Program-made: the position numbers and the translations under genes
In this document: in pieces, positions 34,696 through 47,860 of the stretch
Position numbering within the stretch: the first letter of the stretch is position 1
Layout: the number at the start of each line of letters is the position of its first letter
Notes under the pieces: model-generated
What the model was told of the DNA's origin: nothing
Databases searched by the model: none
Seen by the model: the letters and a program-made list of their open reading frames with translations, nothing else
From: Lathyrus oleraceus
Lineage: Eukaryota > Streptophyta > Magnoliopsida > Fabales > Fabaceae
Assembly (NCBI RefSeq): GCF_024323335.1
Contig: NC_066581.1
Span: 444,751,816-444,815,815, forward strand
Length of the DNA stretch: 64,000 bases
Direction: 5' to 3'

Positions 34696-37514
34696 TTAGA
34701 GACATAAAAAATGAATATGTATCCTGCTAGATTGAGTACTTCACCCTGGGGAAATCTAGGCAAAAATTAGGGATTTGGCAAGTAACTGCATCCGGATAAG
34801 ACTTTGTTCTACAAACTGTCATCTGTCAGAGATTCTCGCTCAGTCATCATCAACTGAAGCTTCAAATACATCGGGTTCAGAGTTGATGGAGAAATGGTCA
34901 TTATGTTCAATGTAGCCCTTTTCCAATATATATCACCAATTTCAAATTTGTAAAGATCTATGGAGTCTTGCCATTTGCAGACTACCATTCCATCAAATGA
35001 ATTTGAGCCTTTATCCAATTATTTGCACTCTTATTTGTTTCTATTCAACAAATGTTTTGCATGTTTTAATTGAGAAATATCATTGTTTTAAATAAATAAA
35101 TTTTCACGACTCGTTTTTAAACAAAGTGAACATTCACAGTGATAAAAAGATACTGGGGATGTCTTCAGTGCTCTCCCAAAGATGGTATGATTCTCAACAG
35201 GGATAGCATTTGTTCATATTCCTGGCATGCTTGTATCCTCTTCCTCTGGAGCCTTTTGTGGTTTTTCTCCCGAGCAGAGTGTTTGGTAAAGATATTCATC
35301 ACTCTTTCCTTCAGCAGAGTAGTGATCCTTCCTCCTCAACAGATGTGATCTATTTGGTAGTATAGTATTTGGTGGTGACCTTGGAAGCTTCTGATTTGGT
35401 GGTTGTTCCCCACAAAGTTCCATTATTCCCCTCTGATAATTTCCCCGGAAGAGTTGCTTCTATGATGGATTTTATCTGTGCGATGATCTTGTCCCTAGCC
35501 AGAATGACTGATGTTCATTCCCCTGCAGAGGTCTTTGTTTCCTGGTATCTCTTGCCCCCTATCAGATTGGATGTTCTCCAGTAGGTCTGGCTTTCTCTCT
35601 CGAGATATAGTACCGGATATTTGTTCATTGACCGTTGAACCTGTTTGTGTTAGATATGTCTGTTTTGTCAGCATTCATCACACATAAACCACCCATATAT
35701 GCATCATTTTAACATTCAGATACTCATGTTACATTTTTTGCCATATATCTTTGTTTGTTATCTCCTGCTAGTTGGTGATATGTTTCCCCAAGCAGATGTT
35801 TGTGTCTGATCTCCCCATGTAGAGTCAACCCCATAAGCAGAAAGTGTTTATCCTTTCTTCCATACTCCCCATTGAGTTATGTCCTCTTGGATGATGGTTG
35901 TTTCTGTTTCCTCCCAACACATATACTGGGATGGAGCTTCCCCCTGAGTTATATCCTCATAGGGATGAGTCTTGTTTCATCGCGCCTCTCTAGTTTGATC
36001 CTAGATCGGCTTCTCGTGTTTTTTCCTACGATTCCCCGTAGTTCAGATGAACGATTGCTCAGTAACCAGTAATTATCCATCTTTTCCCCGACGGAATCTG
36101 TGGTTTTCTATCCTTATACCGGTAGTTGTAAACCCTATTTTTATCCCCTTGCAGAGTTAACCTTATTTTTGTTCCTCCTAACCGATGACGGTTACTCTTC
36201 CGTGGTTTTCTACCTAGTATCTGGTAGATGTAATCCCCTTCTTGTTGGTTATCTTTATCCAATATTCGATATCAATATTCCTTCACTTGTGAATATATCT
36301 CCCAGTAACCGGTGATATGTCTCCCGGATCGTTGCCTTTGTCAATGTATCCCCAGCGAGTCATCTTTCATTTACCCTTGGCTGGTAATGATTGTTTCTCC
36401 CCTTGATTGGTCATCATTTTATACCTAGTTTTTGGTATCCTAATGCCCCTTTTCTGTTGGTCGATCTATCCATTATTAACCCAGTAACCGGTTGTGGATA
36501 ATCTTCCATGCGAGTGTGTTATCTACGTTTTGACAGTAATAGATAATATATCTCATGCGCTCTTTGGTCGAAGCCTTTTGTTCTTCCCCAGTCGAGTAAG
36601 ATTCGTATTCCTTTTTGCGGAGTCGAATGCCCATCCTGTAATCGAGTTTGCTTTTCTGCCCTCTTTTGGATGATGAGTGTCTTGGAAACATTCCCCAATT
36701 CACACCTTGGTCGGTCACCTATTATATGCCCAGTAACCGGTATCCCTGGTGTTCCTTCCCTTCCGCTCCCTATTTTGACTTTTTGTCCCCTGTGGAGTCA
36801 GATTTCCTTGAGTTGAAATATACCTTTTTAGGTTTTCCTCAGATGATTTCGGATGTTTGGTATCTCTCACCCTCATACCGGTCTTAGATATTCATTCTTC
36901 CAGAGCATGTTGTTATCTCTCACCCTTATACCGGTGTTCGGATCATATGTCTCTTTGAGCTTATTACCCAGTAACCGGTAATACCTCATTTTGTTATTTC
37001 CTCAGCTGAGTTTCTCTTTGGACATTGCCCCGTCAAGGTCCTTTGTGGTTTTTCCCCAACAAAGTCCTTTAGTGGATTCTCCCAGCCTGAGTCCGGATTT
37101 TTATCCGAGGTATCCTTTATGGATAATTTTGTTGTATTGGCATATTCCCCAATACATGCATCTTTGAGTCAGCTCGAGTCCTTCCATTGATTTATTTTCA
37201 TGGAATCTCTCTCATGTCTCAGTAAGTTCTAAGTCGTGACCTGCTCACGCAATTTATCTCCTTTTCAATCCCCATAGGAGTCCCAGAGTCTCTGTCCCAT
37301 GGAGTGAATTACTCATATGGATTGTCAGTTTCTCCGGATTTATTTTTCTTCTTTGTGGACACATATCCCCAGAGAGTATTACCTTTTTGCATACATACAT
37401 CTGCATCATGAGGTCTCTTAGGGACCAAAATTCGTCTCTTTGTTATTATTTAAGCCCATTCTACCTCGTCGAGATGGAGATTTTAACCTTCATTTCTCCG
37501 ACTAAAATGACCTT

Positions 37515-37527
37515 AAATAGGGGCATC
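37515..37527 (+). other. Polypurine tract of Ogre A
   Basis: AAATAGGGGCATC lies directly before the 3' LTR start at 37528. It is the plus-strand priming site expected here, though the terminal CATC is not purine. Confidence 0.6.
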
Positions 37528-39140
37528 TGTAAGACCCTAATTTTGACCCTAAGATCACTCATAGCATCATAACATTGCATAGCCTCAAGGATCATAAGCA
37601 TCTTGGTTCCCTTTGCCTTTGGGTTGGGACATCTTGTGAGTGATTTGAGATCACCAAGCATGCTTGAATTGTATTATTGCTTTTCTCATTTTTTTATTAT
37701 TAACTCAAAAGCACAAAAATATGTCACTAACATCTCTTGTTTATAGCTTGAGCAGTCACAAGGGCTAAAGGCTTCTAGGAGATCCTATGTGCATTGATAT
37801 GGTCAAGAGGAGATGGAAGCAAGCATGGTAATGGTTCCCAAAGCTCTCATCCATAAAATATGCCTCCCAAGTATCTCAATTCATCATTTTGATCAAAGCA
37901 AGTCAAGGGGTTTGAGACTTGTTTCCCTAGGAAACCCTAATTCATTTATTCATCAACTGTGCCTTGCTCATGAAGCAACCTCAGCCCATGATCAAATGCA
38001 ATCAAGGGAAGTTCTTTAATTCATCATTTCATGCATATTTGAACTTATTTAAGTGTCCTCAATCATCAATTCATCAGGATATGAGGTGTGGACTTGAGAA
38101 GTTGATCAGTCAATTGATCTGACTATTTTGAAATGCACTGAGACCTAACGTTTTATGTGTTGGTCAAATGGAGATGACCCCAAGAGTAAAAATGTTCTTA
38201 AGGACAAATGGACTTAGTTTCTAGGACTTTCCCTATGCAAATTGGAGTAAAAGGACTTTAAAAGTTGAAGATGGATTAGAAGGACCAAAAATCTAAACTC
38301 ACTCTTGTCCATTCTTGATTTGCTTCATGGAACTTTTGATGTGTGTGCTTTTGTGGTAGGGAATTCTATGAGAGCTCAAATTGAAGAACCATTGCCATGT
38401 TCATCCAAAGTAAAAGATACAAGATACATTGGGGATCTCCTAAGGAACTTGTTTGATTATGTTGATTGCTTGAGCTTACTATTATCTTGCTTGCATATTC
38501 CAAAGGATGAGAGCTACTTGGATCATCAATATGATCTCAAGAGAGGAACTCCATTTTTGGTCTTGTTTCTTATCCTTTATCTCTTGTATGATTAGGACTT
38601 TAGCCATTCTTCTTGTTCCCTCCACTCTAACCCAAGCCAAAACTTTTGTGCAAACATTTAACACTTGTTTTCAAACATTAGAAACCTAAGCCTTATGCTT
38701 TTGATTTTCAAACTTTCTTTTCATAACACTTATTTGGAATTGAACTTTTAAATCAACTTTGACCATATTTTGTAAATACTTTTCATTGGTAAATATAACC
38801 CATTCAAATGCTTTTATGGTTTCAATGGCCACTCTCTTAATCAAAAGTTTTCATAACCTTTAGCTATTAGGTTTGAGTTATCCTTGAGGTAGATGTAATA
38901 CTCACCTATATCCTTAGTGATGGACAATGAGTCTTCCATGCTTATTATAGGGTTAACCCCTCACTAGCATTTTAAAGCTATCCTCACATGGTGGATTTGT
39001 GGTTTTAGGTTGACTTTTCTCCCTTGGATAACAAAAGACCTTAAGGCTTTTGGACCAATCAATTCCCCAACTAATTTTGAGATTTTTACCCCGAACTACG
39101 AGGTTTTGATCCTAATCTTTTTTAATATGGTACGTAGGCA
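37528..39140 (+). mobile_element. 3' LTR of Ogre A, internally deleted and truncated
   Basis: Starts TGTAAGACCCTAATTTTGAC and follows the 5' LTR closely to about 38203, where it jumps over sequence equivalent to about 19710-22570 of the 5' LTR. It then continues to GGTACGTAGGC at 39138 and stops. The lost internal block includes the TATA box. At 39141 sequence typical of the end of an Ogre leader begins, so the last 1 kb or so of the LTR, the PBS and most of a leader are also missing. Confidence 0.85.
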
Positions 39141-40334
39141 TTTTGTGATTGTTGCATTCATGCATTCATGTGCATCATAACATTCATCACACGGAAATTT
39201 TAAGGAACTGAGGTGTTATTTGCAAATATTTTCAGACCATCGATTATGGACGAAGGAACACTAACAAGTACAGTTTCAGATGTCTCGATTTGAAAGATTT
39301 AAGGAAGCTAACATCTTTTCTATTAGATCCCTTTGATTTTTCAAGCAACGCCATGGGAATCTTCTGTGTATCTTGTCTGCTGATGTGGTTGAAGGACTTT
39401 TGAGTGTATTGGTTCAATTCTATGACCCTCTCTATCATTGCTACACTTTCCCTGATTATCAACTTGTGCCTACATTGGAGGAGTAGGCCCATCTCTTGGG
39501 AAAACCTATTTCTGAAAAAGTGCCTTTTAGTGGATTGGAAGAGATTCCCAGATCTCACATTATTACTGAAGCTCTTCACTTGAAGAAGTCTGAGATAGAG
39601 ACTCATTGGGTGAATAAAAGAAGGGTTGTTTGGGTTGACTTTTGAATTCCTCATTAAGGAAGCTACTGCCTTTGCTCATGCATGTAGTGTGGATGCTTTT
39701 GAAGTTATCTTTGTGTTGCTCATCTATGGGTTGGCTTTATTCCCTAACATTGACGGTTTTGTTAATGTTAATGCCATTAGAATTTACTTGATTTGGAATC
39801 CTGTGCCTACTCTGTTAGGAGATATGTACTTCTCTTTGCATATAAGGAATTGTAAAGGCGGTGGAACTATTGTATGTTGTGTTCCTCTCCTGTACAAGTG
39901 GTTTATTTTGCACTTGCCTCAGACGCCTGCTTTTATGGAGAACAAACAATGTCTAAGGTGGTCTCATTGACTTATGCCTCTCACTAATGATGATATAGTT
40001 TGGTATGATTCTTTATTAGGTAGCGTGGAGATTCTTGATTTTTGTGGTGAATTCTCTAATGTGCCTCTCATTGGTACACAAGGAGGAATTAACTACAACC
40101 CTGCTTTGGCTTGTCGATAACTTAGGTTCCCCTTGAGAGAGAAACCTAATAACACTTTGTTAGAAGGTCCTTTCTATCAAGAGGGTAAAGATCCCCAACA
40201 TTTGAAGTAGAAGATTGTGCATGCTTGGGATAATGTGCATAGGAAAGGAAAATTCGAGCTTGGTCCGTGTAATTGTGTAGCTTTGGAAGCTTACACTCTT
40301 TGGGTGAAGAAGAGAGCTTTGGAGTTGAAGATGC
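39141..40334 (+). pseudogene. Ogre D ORF1 fragment
   Basis: Begins in the end of an Ogre leader (TGATTGTTGCATTCATGCAT) and then ORF1: ATG at 39246 before GRRNTNKYSF-like sequence, followed by FEVIFVLLIYGLALFPNIDG, GGTIVCCVPLLYKWFILHLP, SLTNDDIVWYDS-like and GINYNPALA blocks. Several stops and frameshifts (for example near 39485, 39625, 39968, 40118 and 40208) disable it. It is clearly diverged from the A and B ORF1 and is cut at 40334 by the LTR of Ogre B; its remainder should lie beyond B, outside the window. Confidence 0.85.
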
Positions 40335-43300
40335 TGTAAGACCCCAATTTTGTCCCTAAGATCCCTCATGGCATCATAACATTGCATTTGCATAAGCCTT
40401 AAGGATCATGAGCATCTTGGTTCCCTTTGCCTTTGGGTGGGACTCCTTGTGAGTGGTTTGAGATCACCAAACATGCTTGAATTGTATATCATTGCTTTTC
40501 TTATTTTGTTCACTAACCAAAAGCACAAAAATATGTCACTAACATTTCTTGTTTGTAGCTTGAGCAATCACAAGGTCAAGAGCTTCTAGAAGATCATCTT
40601 TGCAATGGTAAGGTTAAGAGGAGATGATAGCAAGCATGGTAATGGTTCCCAAAGCTCTCATCCATCAAATATGCCTCCCTAGCACCTCAATTCATCATTT
40701 TGATCAAAGCAAGTCAAAGGGTTTGAGGTTTTGTTTCTCAAGGAAACCCTAATTCATCTGTGTACCACAATGCCTTGCTCATGAAGTAACCTCAGCCCAT
40801 GGTCAAATACAATCAAGGGAAGTTATTTAGTTCATCATTTCATGAATATTTGAACTTATTTGAGTGTCCTCAATCATCAATTTATCATGATATAAGTCAT
40901 AGACGTGAGAAGTTGATCAGTTAATTCATCTGACTATTTTGAAATGCACTGAGACCTAACTTTTTATGTATTGGTCAAATGGAGATGATTCTAAAAGCAA
41001 ACATATTCTTAAGGACAATATGAACAACTTTCATGTTCATCAAAAATTGATTTGAAGCTTCGAAGGCCATCTCCCATTCCAATACATTATAGGTCATTTT
41101 GATTGAAACCCTAATTTTGGGTCAACTTCCCAAGGACATAACTCATTCATTGTTTATGATTTTGAGGTGGGATCAAATGCATTAGAAAGCTTAAGATGTC
41201 CACTTAAAATGTTATGTTGAACAAAATTTCAAAATCTCAAAGGAAATACATGTGATAATACAAGACATTATAGGTCCTTTTTGACAAAAGGCATTAAAAG
41301 TAAAAAAAGTCCAACTTCAAGTGCCCATAACTCTTTCATAAAAAATCCAAAATATGCACAATTTAAGTCCATTATGATTGTCTTGAAACGATCTACAACT
41401 TTGATGTTGAAGGTGTTTTCATTTGAGACTTTCATCATCGAAACAGAGGGGCTTGAAAATTGGCCAAATTTGGAAACCTTGCCTTGACATGTCATGCACC
41501 TTGCACTTTAAACTCAAATTTCATAAATTTTCACACTTCAAATGGATTTTTGCCCAACATAACAATTGTTCCTTACATCAAGACCTTTCCAACCATTACT
41601 TACATGATCATGTTTGGATTTGGAAAATGGCACTTTCGAAGAAGGGAATATTTTGGTGCATTTATGGAAACTTGATTCAAACTCATTGCACATTCCAATT
41701 ACCTCATATCTACACGTCCATTTCAGATCAAATTGACTTCAGCTTGCCATTCCAATAAGATTTGGGCCCTCCATGCGCCTGTACAGGCCCATGCATGGAG
41801 GTCCTCTTCATGCATGCACACGAGAATTCACCTTGTTTGCCTTGCCATTTGCTATAAATAAGTGTGCTCAGCTCCACTATTCTTCACCCTGATTCAACCT
41901 GAAATGCTGCAGAATTCTCTCCATAGCCATCACTAAAGGAATTTCAATTTTCTTCCAAAAAATTCATATCTGAATTTCAACTTCCTTGGTTGATTTTCAG
42001 ACCTATAATTCCTCAGCCTTGCTTCCTCTTCATCACTAGATCTCATTGCAAGCCTTGGTTGTGAAGAATCGTGCTCTCCATACCTGCATTCCAAAGGTGG
42101 ATAACATAACTTTTTTCTCTTCAAAACACTTTGATCCTTGCTTATTTCTTGAGTTCCTTGGTCTGGATGAAGTCCTCTCAATAGAGGCATTTGATTTGTG
42201 CTTTTAATTTTGCAAAAACATGAAGTTCATGATGAACACCATCATACTTCCAGTTCTGATTTCTCCATTTATAGGGATCTAGAGTGGAAGTGCATGGTAT
42301 AGGAGTGATGTACATCACTTCCTCTTTTGTGGATCCTTGGATCTGCCAGCTCAATTAATGAGCTCAGATCCAAGGGCTCGTGTTTTTTCCCTTTTTTTTT
42401 AATTCTGATTTTATTTTCTATTTCATTTTCTAAAATCCATATCTCTTTTATTTTTAATCCAAAAATAATGGGACCAATTGCATTAGTCTCCAAATAATTT
42501 TTAGTTTCTATTTCTGATTTTTATTTTTTTTTATTTTGTCATTTGCTATTTTTTGTGAATTTTCTCTTTTTTGTTTATTTTTAATTCATTTTAAATAGTT
42601 TTTGATATTCAAAAAATACAAAAATATTTTCCTAACCTATTTGAATGATGATGGATCTGTGAAAAATATTATCATCAATTTTTAAATTGATTTGAGATTT
42701 ATTTGAGATTTTAGTTCAATTAGGTTATTTTTATTCATTTTTAATTGATTAAAAATAGTTTCTGACTTTTAAAAATGCTGAAATTTTTTGTCAAACTTTG
42801 CTTGACCTTGTTGAACTTGGGATAAATTACTTGGACCTTTCAAGGTTGATTTGAAGTGATTTTGAAGTTTGACCTTTCTTTTACTTTTAATTCAAGTTTA
42901 ATATTAAATATTAAAAAATGCCAAAAATATTTTGTTCATTTCTTGACTTCCAATCTTCATCTCACTTCTATTTTTGATTGTTTGACCTTGACTTTCAATG
43001 TCATTGGTCAACATATGAGGATTGGTACATGTTACTTCATTTAATGCACTTTAATTTTGCCATTTCCATTCCTCTTATTCCTCTCCTTCTCCTTCTTCTT
43101 CTTCTTCTCTTTCTTTTGGATCAATGAGTTGATGGTTGATAAGTTAACATTGATTAGGGAGACTTAATCTTCCTTGATCCAAATCTAATTCATCTTGATC
43201 AATTGATCAAGTGAATGGCTTTGCATTAAGTATAGGTTGTTTCCTAAATCATGCAAACGGCTTAAACCAATACAAGATCAATTTTCTTCTTCTTTTTGGC

Positions 43301-45001
43301 ATGGCAAGTTGTTGGGACTTGGTTCACTAATCAAGACTCCTAACTTGTGTTTGTTGCCTACATTATGATTGACCGGCCTTAGATAGTTGTGACTTCTACA
43401 TAAGTCCAATTACGATTGCTTAACATAGCGTTAAATTTGCCTTATGGCACACTAACTACTAACACTAACTATTGACCATTAACATTTACTTTTTGATCTT
43501 AACTTTTATGCAATTTACTATTCTTGCACATATTATCCATTTGCTTTTCTCTTTGCTCATTTGAGCACATGTTTATGTTAATGCCATTTGCCTTTTGCTC
43601 ACTTGAGCACATAATTGTGTATATACTATTTTGCTTGTGTTTTTGTTTTGATTGTTGTGAACCAAATGCAAATAAATGGACTTAGTCTCTAGGACCTTCC
43701 CTATGCAAAGAATGGAGAAATGGACTTAGATCTTAGGACTTTCCTTGTGCAAAATTGGAGTAAAAGGACCTTAATGATGAAGATGGATTAGAAGGACCAA
43801 ATCTCTAAACTCACTCTTGTCCATTCTTGGTTTACTTCATGGAACTTTTGATGTGTGTGTTCTTGTGCTACGGGGTTCCCACTTGAGCTAAGTTGAAAGA
43901 CCATTGCCATGTTCATCCAAAGTTAAAGATACAAGATACATTGAGGATCTCTTAAGAGGCTTGTTTGATGAGTGCTTATGCTTTGTGTGATTGCTTATTC
44001 CAAAGGATGGGAGCTACTTGGATCATCTATATGATCTCAAGAGAGGAACTCCATTATGGTTTTGTTTCTTCATCCCTCATTATTTTGCTTTACTTAGGAC
44101 TTAGCCATTCTTCTTCTTCTCTCCAATCTAACCCAAGCCACAACTTTTGCGCAAACATTTAACATTTGTTTTCAAACGTTAGAAACCTAAGCCTTATGCT
44201 TTTGATTTTCAAACTTTCTTTTCATAATACTTATTTTGACTTGAATCTTTAAGTCAACTTTGACAATTTTGTGTATACTTCTAATTGGTAAATATAACTC
44301 ATTCAAATGCCTTTGTGGTTTCAACGGCCACTTTCTTAATCAAACTTTTTCATAACCTTTAGCTATTAAGGTTGAGTTATCCTTGTGGTAGATATAATGC
44401 TCACCTATATCCTTAGTGATGGACAATGAGTCTTTCATGCTTATTATAGGGTTAACCCCTCACTAGCATGTTGAAGCTATCCTCACATGGTGGATTTGTG
44501 GGTTTAGGTTGAGTTTTCTCCCTTGGATAACAAAAGACCTTAAGGATTTTGGACCAATCAATTCACCAACTCATTTTTGAGATTTTTACCCTGAACTACG
44601 AGGTTTTGATCCTAATCTTTTTATAAGATGGTACGTAGGCAATGGGTTTATCCATCCAAACACAAAATGTAAATAAACTTGTATATTCTCTTCTCATTTC
44701 TCCAATCATGTTTGCACAAACAAAATTTTCACAAAAAAAACAACAACCTTTACAACAAGTATGAAAAGGGCTCCCTAGGAGTACCTAGGATGTTTTGGGT
44801 GCCTAACACCTTCCCATTGCATAACCAACCCCCCCTTACCCGGATCTCTGTTTTCTTTTACTAGTTTTTGTTAAAACTGTTAGGTTTTTGTTCGCTTTCT
44901 AACCATTCCTTTGGATAAATAGAATTGCGGTGGCGACTCGACTTGTATGATTTACCTTGGATTTAGTCAATATCTCTAATGGTAACGAATACCCCGCTAC
45001 A
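40335..45001 (+). mobile_element. 5' LTR of Ogre B (4,667 bp)
   Basis: Starts TGTAAGACCCCAATTTTGTC and ends CCCCGCTACA, followed by the PBS. It is uninterrupted and serves as a reference for the damaged LTRs in the window. TATA box at 41853. TTC-rich microsatellite at about 43090-43115. The presumed target duplication on the left is GATGC (40330-40334). No gene inside: the ORFs are short and match no family. Confidence 0.9.
41853..41860 (+). promoter_or_regulatory. TATA box of Ogre B 5' LTR
   Basis: TATAAATA, 1,518 bases from the LTR start, compared with 1,515 in the A LTR, so position and sequence are conserved. Confidence 0.65.
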
Positions 45002-45007
45002 GAAAAG

Positions 45008-45025
45008 TGGCGACTCTGCTGGGGA
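45008..45025 (+). other. Primer binding site of Ogre B
   Basis: TGGCGACTCTGCTGGGGA, identical to the site in A, six bases after the LTR end. Confidence 0.85.
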
Positions 45026-45930
45026 TGTGAGAAATTTTTCCTAGTGGGTTTTGCCTAATTTTCATATTTGTTGTATTGTATTGTATATTATTTTGTGACA
45101 TATTTTTGTGCCATTTGGGATTACTGTATTCTATGTAATGATTGATTTGCTTGATATTAATTCCTTGTATACTTGGTGATCTTTGTGAGCTAAGTTCTAT
45201 ACTCAGACTCGAGTGCACTTAGGATAGGAGAATGGCATAGTCTTGTTGACTTGTGTGGAGTTATTCCTTAGCAAGTTGACTTGCAAGTCCATTCACTTGG
45301 TGGAGGTCATGTTGGGATCAATAATGTCACACAAGTAAGTTCTGGTTAGACATTACTCTTTCCAATATAGAACTTAGAAGCCAAGGACCTTAGTATACCT
45401 AGCCCATCTTGGCCTATTCTTAGGATGTAGTGCAGAAGTCGTTCAAGTGTAAGATTTGATACGATTGTTAAGCGATACTACACTCATAAGAGTCTCTCTT
45501 GAGAATATCTTTGGAATACGAGTATTCGTTTCTCCGATAATATCCAAAAGATGGGATGATGACTATGGGAACCTCTTGTAGAACATGTTTGGCAGGTTTA
45601 AACCCTAGTACACTCCCTTTGGGTGGTTCTTAACCGAGACCCCATGCTCGTGACTTGCAACAAACCCTTGATTCATGGTTGATCCGTTCATGTATCCTTA
45701 ATATCAATGGAACTTGGATGTAGATAAGGTGTAAACCCTAATCCACCAAAATGGATGATTGATATTAGGGATAATATGATCCATCCCATGACCTTTGTTT
45801 GGTGTGCTTTGCTTGATCCTTGAGTGTGATTGTTGCATTTATGCATTCATGCACTCATTTGCATCCATATCATAAATAATGAAGAAAATTTTCAAGGAAC
45901 TTAAGAGGTCTATTTGCAAACTTTTCAGAC
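45026..45930 (+). mobile_element. Leader of Ogre B
   Basis: About 905 bases collinear with the A leader. It ends TTGCAAACTTTTCAG directly before ACATGG. No supported gene. Confidence 0.75.
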
Positions 45931-46162
45931 ATGGAAAGACAGAGAAGGAATACAAAGAAGTACAGTTTCAGACAACCAGATTTGAAAGAGTTAACTAATC
46001 TGACATCCTATGTATTAGATCCTTTGGGTTTCAAGGATCGTTTTGGGAAGCTTCTTCCTCTTCTGACTACTCAAGTGGATGAAGGGTTGATGAGAGTATT
46101 GGTGCAGTTTTATGATCCTTTGTACCGTTGCTTCACGTTTCCAGATTTCCAGCTTTTACCTA
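45931..46162 (+). pseudogene. Ogre B ORF1, part before the Athila insertion
   Basis: ATG at 45931; product begins MERQRRNTKKYSFRQPDLKE and is open to the insertion point, where the frame is lost after FPDFQLLP. The codon that is TAG in copy A is CAG here. The left target duplication ACCTA occupies 46158-46162. The rest of the gene is at 56109-57347. Confidence 0.9.
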
Positions 46163-46955
46163 TGATGTGTTGTTAAGCTTGGTGTTCGCAAGTGTACGAA
46201 CGCGTCAGAGTAATATAAAAGATTATCGAACCACAGAGACCAAGTGTCAATCTATCGTTATCTGTTGTTATGGTGTTTATCAAAGGCAGTCAAAATAGGT
46301 GTTTTTGTAGTGTGCAATGAAAAGTAAAGTATTGAAAACAGAACATAATTTATAAAGACAGGGTCGAATGTAATTCACGTAATCAGTTGATAATCCAAGT
46401 ACTTGCTAATCGAACTACTTATGGGCAATGTTTCCTACTTTGAAAAGAACTAATTTAACAGGAACTGTCGCTTTCGCGTATTCAGAACCGAGTTGTACTC
46501 CCTAATCAAACCCTCTTATTGTCACTTATAAAAAGGCGCGCATTGCGTTAGAGTAGTAAACCTATTTTTAAGAAATATAGTATCTTAACTAAGTTGAAAA
46601 GTATTATAACCTGGATTTCTTAACCAAAAGAGGTTCTTACGAACCAGACTCTAAACTTATAAACGCGTCCGAAAATAGTTTTAAAATCTCTTTTCTCCTT
46701 GATATTAAAAACTCCTAATGAACTAGACAAAGCGCTTTCGCTGTTTTTGAAATAGTTAAAAATAATTAAGTTTATAAAGACGTTAGACGGCTTTCGATCT
46801 TACCCAACGGAATTGAAGTGCGGGAAAACTTAAGTTGAAAGTTAAAATAGCCCTTAAGTGTTTCTACGAACAATTGTACGGAGTATCAGTTTAATTACGA
46901 TCCTTACATTCTAACCTTTTAGATTTAATTAGACATGGTAAAGTAAAAGTGCATT

Positions 46956-47210
46956 AAAGTAAATAAAAGTAGTGCGAGTGTGAGAAATAAATAAAAGTAG
47001 TGCGAGTGCGAGAATTAAATAATTTAAAGCGAGTGCGAGGAAGTAAATAATTTAAAGCGAGTGCGAGGAAATAAATAAAGTAAAAGCGAGTGCGAGGAAA
47101 TAAATAAAGTAAAGGCGAGTGCGGGAAATAAATAAAGTAAAGGCGAGTGCGGGAAATAAATAAAGTAAAGGCGAGTGCGAGAAATAAATAAAGTAAAGGC
47201 GAGTAATGAA
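46956..47210. repeat. Tandem array in the 3' LTR, about 30-bp units
   Basis: Roughly eight to nine units of the type GCGAGTGCGAGAAATAAATA followed by AAGTAAAG, with variants. On the minus strand it reads through as an artificial Phe/Leu/Tyr/Arg-rich repeat, which is not a gene. Confidence 0.9.
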
Positions 47211-47464
47211 AACCTACTCCAATCGTAGGGTTGAGTAAATTGCAATGCGGAAAAGAAAATGGAGGCAGGATTAACTTCCTTCCAAAGTGCTCCAAACTCG
47301 ATTACAGACTCTATCACAAACTTGATGACACAATTGTGGTAACACTCCAATGCGAAGCGACTACAACTATAAAATACTGAATATATGCCTAAGTGAAACA
47401 AATTTGCTTCTGAGTTTGCCTCTGTTCTAAGTTTGGATGATTGTAAAACTGAATTCGCGTTTCT

Positions 47465-47472
47465 ATTTATAA
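47465..47472 (-). promoter_or_regulatory. TATA box, Athila 3' LTR
   Basis: TATAAATA on the minus strand in GCTTATAAATAGAAACGCG. The same motif lies at 55807-55814 in the 5' LTR. Confidence 0.6.
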
Positions 47473-47860
47473 GCAAATAAAAAAGGTGGAATTGACTTGG
47501 ATGCCCTTCAACTTGAAAATAGAGGAAACTGTTTCCTTCTTATGGCGCCCTCCACAAGGCTATGGCGCCCGCCACAAGCACAAAGTGGGGCGCCTTAGTG
47601 GATGAAGTTGGGAAACGTGGGAGTAGAGGAAGTTGGACTTGGACACGTCATGGCTTGGTCTGTGGCGCCCGCCATGGGGTAGGCCATAAGCATAAAATGC
47701 TGCTTTTAGGCTTTTTAGCTCTTTTTCACTCCTTTTCTCGATCGGGGCTCCGATTAAAGTAAAAACCTGAAAACAAAGGAAACCACAGTAATAACACAAC
47801 AAAATGACAATGAATTCATGTGAAATTGAAGTCGAAAATACGTAAATTTTAGTGTGATCA

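Larger units (their letters stand above)
34590..37527 (+). mobile_element. 3' untranslated region of Ogre A
   Basis: About 2.9 kb between the integrase stop and the 3' LTR with no supported gene; ORFs here are Pro/Ser-rich chance frames. It holds a duplicated CCCGAAAGGG motif at the start and, from about 36060, at least five CAGTAACCGGT-type motifs (36061, 36304, 36481, 36731, 36969) spaced 170-250 bases apart in C/T-rich sequence. The same architecture appears reversed in Ogre C. Confidence 0.8.
46163..47860 (-). repeat. 3' LTR of the Athila element (1,698 bp)
   Basis: Plus-strand view starts TGATGTGTTGTTAAGC and ends TTAGTGTGATCA. Very similar to 54507-56108, with scattered substitutions. 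It holds a segment of nearly 100 bases at about 47475-47575 that the other LTR lacks, including two GGCGCCC(T/G)CCAC motifs. TATA box TATAAATA on the minus strand at 47465-47472. Confidence 0.95.

Noticed and set aside
34809..37572. Series of 60-90-codon ORFs in both strands after integrase of Ogre A
   Set aside because: They fall in the non-coding 3' region of Ogre, are mutually overlapping and not shared in frame with the equivalent region of Ogre C.
46956..47476. Minus-strand ORFs encoding a repeated Phe/Ser/Arg/Thr/Tyr motif; also considered as a CRISPR-like array
   Set aside because: They are read-through of the LTR tandem array. Units are head to tail without unique spacers, and the same array occurs in the other LTR at 55304-55553.
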